Part shown: positions 6,982 through 10,260 of the stretch, one piece after another
Position numbering within the stretch: position 1 is the stretch's first letter
Layout: each line of letters opens with the position of its first letter
Assembly: GCA_946478985.1 (NCBI GenBank)
Contig: CAMLDZ010000112.1
Coordinates: 1 to 10,260, forward strand
DNA from: an uncultured Solimonas sp.
GTDB taxonomy: Bacteria > Pseudomonadota > Gammaproteobacteria > Nevskiales > Nevskiaceae
Length of the DNA: 10,260 bases
Reading direction: 5' to 3'
Program-made: the position numbers and the translations under genes
The notes under the pieces: model-generated
What the model saw: the letters and a program-made list of their open reading frames with translations, nothing else
The model's database searches: none
Told to the model about the DNA's origin: nothing

Positions 6982-7428
6982 ATGATCAGCATCGGCAGCG
7001 CCTACGACCCGCAGAATCCCTTCGCCAAGATCCTGCGCGGCGAACTGCCGAGCCTGAAGCTGCTCGAAGACGCGCACACGCTGGCGATCATGGACATCAT
7101 GCCGCAGGCCGACGGCCACGTTCTGGTCATTCCCAAGGAAGCGGCGGTGACGCTGCTGGAACTGTCCGAGGCCGCAACGCTGGCCTGCGTGCGCGTCGCG
7201 CACCGGCTGCTGGCGCCGGTACAGCGCGCGATGAACGCCGACGGCGTGATGCTGATGCAGGTCAACGGCAGCGCCGCCGGCCAGACCGTGCCGCACGTGC
7301 ACTTCCACGTCATCCCGCGCTACGACGGCGAGCCGCTGCGCATGCACGCGGCGAAGATGGAGGAGCGCAGCAAGCTCGACGCCTTCGCGGCGAAGATCGG
7401 CGCCGAGCTGCAGCGCAGCGGCTCGTAG
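6982..7428 (+). CDS. HIT-family (histidine triad) nucleotide-binding protein
   Basis: A small cytoplasmic protein of 148 residues. The histidine triad HVHFHVIPR carries His105, His107 and His109; His107 to His109 include the nucleophile of the AMP-transfer chemistry in this superfamily. Other family signatures are NPFAKILRGELPS (12-24), the DIMPQADGHVLVIPK stretch (38-52) and NGSAAGQTVPH just before the triad. HIT proteins of the HinT group hydrolyse purine nucleoside phosphoramidates and AMP-linked compounds. The length and layout are normal. The cysteine often found near the start (as in IFCKI) is alanine here. The ATG at 6982 has only a weak GGA upstream. The preceding phosphoesterase gene ends 49 bases earlier, so co-transcription is likely, though an own promoter cannot be excluded. 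The physiological substrate is unknown. Confidence 0.92.
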   Translation: MISIGSAYDPQNPFAKILRGELPSLKLLEDAHTLAIMDIMPQADGHVLVIPKEAAVTLLELSEAATLACVRVAHRLLAPVQRAMNADGVMLMQVNGSAAGQTVPHVHFHVIPRYDGEPLRMHAAKMEERSKLDAFAAKIGAELQRSGS

Positions 7429-7456
7429 GACGAAGCCACCGTCTCGCACTATTTTA

Positions 7457-7499
7457 AGCCCGTAGCCCGGCTCGCCTGCGGCGAACCGGGCTACGGGCT
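7457..7499. repeat. 43-base hairpin between convergent genes, REP-like element or two-way transcription stop
   Basis: Arms AGCCCGTAGCCCGG (7457-7470) and CCGGGCTACGGGCT (7486-7499) pair perfectly over 14 bases. Inside, after one C-A mismatch, TCGCC and GGCGA pair around a TGC loop. It lies between the HIT stop (7428) and the stop of the large minus-strand gene (7503), so it could end transcripts from both sides. No T-run follows on either strand, so a classical intrinsic terminator is doubtful. The GTAGCCCGG...CCGGGCTAC core resembles dispersed extragenic palindromes known from many gammaproteobacteria. Only one copy is in the window. Confidence 0.8.
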
Positions 7500-7502
7500 C
7501 AT

Positions 7503-10260
7503 TCACGGCGCCGGCGTCGTCTCCTCGGGCACCGCCGCGCTGTCCGGATTGGGCGTGGTGTCGGGCGCGCCGCGCGCCGGATAGAGCAGCGGCGTCGCAC
7601 CCGGCCGCGGCGCGCGCGGCGTGGTCGGCGTCCAGCCATTGCCGTAGCGATAGCCGGTTTCCGGATTCCAGACGTCGATCGACGAGGTATCGGTGCCGGT
7701 CTCGGTCAGCAGCTCATGCGCGGCGCCGCGATTGGCATTGCTGGACACGGTGCCGTCGCGCCGCGCGAAGGTGTAGCTGGAATCGCCGTCCATCACCCAC
7801 ACCGTCTCGCCGTTGGGTCCGCGCGTCGCATTGAGTTCGCCGCCGGCGCGCGCCGAGCCGCGGAACTCGCCGCCGGCACCGGGAATCAGGTCGCCATGCT
7901 TCACCGCGCGGCCAAAGCCCGGCTGGTTCTCCGGCGCGATGATGAAATTGCCCTCGCCGTCGACCGCCCACAGATAGGTGCGATTGGGGTCCAGCTGCGT
8001 CACGTCGATCGGCTGGCCGCGCCGCGCCGTCATCATTTCCGGCGGATTCTGATACGGCATCTCGGTATCGCGGATCGTCTCCGCGTTGGCCGGATCGCCG
8101 ACGCGGTTCAGCAGCTCCGCGGAAGGCCGCGTCGGCTCGCGGCCGAGCAGGCGCGTGCGCACCCATTCGACGGCGCTGCTGGCGCCGTTGCGGGTGCCCG
8201 TCCACATCTCGATGCCGACCACCTTCATGCCGCGCCAGCCCTGCGGCAGCGCCGCGCGCCAGCCGACCCAGCCGCGCGGCAGCGTGTTGGGCCGCGTGAA
8301 GATGCCGCCCGGCGGGCCTTTGATGGCGCCGCGCACGCCGAGCGCCAGCGACACCATCGTCACCACGCCCATGGTGCCGCGCTCGGTGCGCTCGCCGTCG
8401 CTGAGCACGCGGTCGGTGACGAAGTCGTGGCCGCTGATGCTCTCGTGGATGCCGGTATAGCCAACCGTGTCGAGCAGGGCGATGCCGGCCGCCGTCCACG
8501 GTCGACCCGCCAGTTCCGGCTGCTGGCTGCGCGCGCGCAGCGCCAGCACGAAGCCGACCACCAGCAGGATCGCGCCGGCGATCATCACCGCCGTCCACGC
8601 CGTCAGGATCACGCCGAAGGCCGCGGCGATCGCCGCGACCACCAGCGCCACCGCGACCATGATCACCAGGCCCAGCACGATCTGCCCGACCGCGCGCAGC
8701 AGGCCCTTCCACCAGGCATCGTCGACCTGCGCGGCGGCATCGGCGGCGCGGTCCTCGACCTGATCGGTGCGCGGCAGGATGGCCTGCTCGATGCTCTCGT
8801 CGACGCCGCTCGCCAGCTCGCTGCCGAAGCGGTCGGTGATCGCGCGCATGTCGGCCTCGGCCTTGTCGATCGCGCCATCGATCTCGGCCATCACCTGCGT
8901 GACCAGCTGCGCCTGGTCGGCGTCGACGCTGACCTGCGTCTGCCCGGCCTGCTCGGCCTGCCCCTGCAGCACCTGCTCGCCGGCGCTGTCGGCGCCCTGC
9001 CGGATGCCGTCGGCGGCGCTGCCCGCAGCGGCGCTCGCGCCGTCCAGCTGTGTGGCGACCTGCGCGACCAGTGAGGCCATGCCCTCGCCCGCGGCGGCGG
9101 CACGCGCCGCCAGCTGCGCGCAGCCTTCAGCCCCGCCGCTGCGTGCCGCGGCGCGCGAGGCGCCGATCATTTCCAGCATGCCGCTGACCAGCGGCTCGTC
9201 GGCGCCGTTCACCACCGCCTCGGTCTCGGCGTAGCTGGTGTCGAGATTGGCCTGCAGCGAGGCGGCGAGTTCGTCGATCTCGCCGCAGGCGTCGGCGGCC
9301 TGCGCATCGAGCTGCTGCTGCGCGGCGGCGCGGGCGCGCTCGATCTGCGCCAGCTGCGCCTGCTCGGCGGCGTCGAGCGCGGCCAGATCGGCGGCCAGCC
9401 GCTGGTCCAGGCTCGCCGCCGCGCCGGCCTCGCTGTCCTGCAGCGAGGCGATCGCTTCGCTGCCGATCTGCTCCAGCGTCGGCAGCAGATCGCCACGCGC
9501 CTGCTCGATCTGCGCGTTGACGCTGGCGGCGTACTCGGCGTACTGGCCGGACGATTCGCCGGTGCGCGAGCGGATGTCGGCGGCCAGCTCCGGTTTCTTG
9601 GCGCGGATGTCGGCGGCGCTCTCGCGCGCCACCTCGCGCGCCGCCGCACGCTTGTCCGGATTGGCGTCGCCGCTGCCCGGATGGCGCGCCGCCTCGCTGC
9701 TGCCGGCGCTGTCGCATTGCGCGGCAGCGCTCTCCAGCGCGGCCTCGGCGCGCGCCGCCTCGGCATCGGCCAGCTGCTGCGGACGCGCCGCCTCGGCCTC
9801 GGCGCTGGCGCCGATCCGCGCCGAACGCTGGGCCAGCTGCGCCTCGGCATCGGCGACCGCGGCGGCGGACGCCGCCTCGATGCCGGCGCACTGCGCGGCG
9901 ATCTGCGCCGTCAGCGCCGCCTTGCGGCTGTCGTTGCCCGCCGTCAGCGCCGCGCGCGCAGCGGCGATGCTGCCGCTGATGCCCGCGGCCGCGCCGGCCG
10001 CGCGCGCCGCCAGCGCGGCGCCGTGCTCGGCGGCGGCGGCCAGCACCTGCGCCTTCTGCGTTTCCGCCTCGGCGGCGATCGTCGCCTTCTGCTCGTCGAT
10101 ATCGCCGCGCAGGGCCGCCAGCTCGCCGGCCAGCCGGCCGCGGTCGTCGGCCTCGCTGCTACCAGATTCGAAGTCTTCGAGGAATTCCTGCAGCGTCGGT
10201 GCGCGCGCCGGCGCGAAGGCCTGCAAGGCCGCCGGATCGGGCGCCGGCGCCGCCACTGCC
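7503..10260 (-). CDS. Large DUF4157/eCIS-type or polymorphic-toxin-like protein, N-terminus beyond the right edge
   Basis: At least 917 residues; the frame stays open to the window edge. The first possible start seen (GTG at 10256) has no ribosome site in view and is probably internal. In order, counting from 10256: a proline/alanine-rich linker (1-20), an alanine-rich helical, partly coiled-coil region (about 40-510), two hydrophobic segments (about 520-547 and 549-573), and a pre-toxin-like stretch (590-650) with LLDTVGYTGIHESISGHDF and LSDGERTERG. A variable linker follows, then a compact domain (about 755-862) with KHGDLIPG, ARAGGEL and WVMDGDSSY, and a proline/threonine-rich tail. Such helical regions, with phrases like EAARHPGS and AAADIRAKKPELA, resemble large 'eCIS core domain' (DUF4157) proteins, which carry an N-terminal HExxH peptidase-like module. 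That module would be off-window. The roles as injected effector or polymorphic toxin are inference. No immunity-like gene follows. A large structural coiled-coil protein is the main alternative. Confidence 0.8.
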   Translation of the reverse strand, partial: AVAAPAPDPAALQAFAPARAPTLQEFLEDFESGSSEADDRGRLAGELAALRGDIDEQKATIAAEAETQKAQVLAAAAEHGAALAARAAGAAAGISGSIAAARAALTAGNDSRKAALTAQIAAQCAGIEAASAAAVADAEAQLAQRSARIGASAEAEAARPQQLADAEAARAEAALESAAAQCDSAGSSEAARHPGSGDANPDKRAAAREVARESAADIRAKKPELAADIRSRTGESSGQYAEYAASVNAQIEQARGDLLPTLEQIGSEAIASLQDSEAGAAASLDQRLAADLAALDAAEQAQLAQIERARAAAQQQLDAQAADACGEIDELAASLQANLDTSYAETEAVVNGADEPLVSGMLEMIGASRAAARSGGAEGCAQLAARAAAAGEGMASLVAQVATQLDGASAAAGSAADGIRQGADSAGEQVLQGQAEQAGQTQVSVDADQAQLVTQVMAEIDGAIDKAEADMRAITDRFGSELASGVDESIEQAILPRTDQVEDRAADAAAQVDDAWWKGLLRAVGQIVLGLVIMVAVALVVAAIAAAFGVILTAWTAVMIAGAILLVVGFVLALRARSQQPELAGRPWTAAGIALLDTVGYTGIHESISGHDFVTDRVLSDGERTERGTMGVVTMVSLALGVRGAIKGPPGGIFTRPNTLPRGWVGWRAALPQGWRGMKVVGIEMWTGTRNGASSAVEWVRTRLLGREPTRPSAELLNRVGDPANAETIRDTEMPYQNPPEMMTARRGQPIDVTQLDPNRTYLWAVDGEGNFIIAPENQPGFGRAVKHGDLIPGAGGEFRGSARAGGELNATRGPNGETVWVMDGDSSYTFARRDGTVSSNANRGAAHELLTETGTDTSSIDVWNPETGYRYGNGWTPTTPRAPRPGATPLLYPARGAPDTTPNPDSAAVPEETTPAP

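Noticed and set aside
7457..7499. A classical intrinsic terminator
   Set aside because: The stem is strong, but neither strand has a run of T after it.
7716..9234. Plus-strand open frames opposite the large minus-strand gene
   Set aside because: They show shadow composition (Ala, Arg, His, Asp) and no domains. The minus strand has a structured domain order.

Overview
The window is very GC-rich, almost entirely coding, and arranged like a free-living proteobacterial chromosome. The gene content fits a hydrocarbon-using gammaproteobacterium, possibly of the Nevskiales/Solimonas type, but that assignment is an inference from gene content and base composition, not from a marker gene. There are no RNA genes, insertion sequences or CRISPR arrays. 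No stretch above 300 bases lacks a gene.

Left part (1-4326): an alkane-oxidation module. On the minus strand a CYP153-type cytochrome P450 (200-1462) is followed after 21 bases by a [2Fe-2S] ferredoxin that runs off the left edge (1-178). A large MalT/AlkS-type ATP-binding LuxR-family regulator (1597-4326) is transcribed away from them. The shared 134-base control region holds an 18-base imperfect palindrome almost in the middle. The simplest reading is that the regulator senses a substrate or product and activates the P450-ferredoxin operon, as AlkS does for alkane hydroxylase genes in Pseudomonas. This is inferred from position and family.

Middle part (4413-7428): two TetR-family regulators converge and overlap at their tails. 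The first (4413-5057, TTG start) resembles the Vibrio quorum-sensing master regulators LuxR/HapR along its whole length. The second (5002-5718) is an ordinary AcrR-like TetR protein. It is divergent from a four-helix membrane-anchored metallophosphoesterase (5751-6932), which is followed by a HIT-family nucleotide-binding protein (6982-7428).

Right part (7429-10260): a 43-base near-perfect hairpin lies between convergent genes. Beyond it is a large minus-strand gene whose 5' end is outside the window. Its product has a long alanine-rich helical region, a two-helix hydrophobic hairpin, a pre-toxin-like segment, a small C-terminal domain and a proline-rich tail. This layout resembles the large DUF4157 ('eCIS core domain') proteins linked to extracellular contractile injection systems or polymorphic toxins. 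It is the least ordinary gene here.
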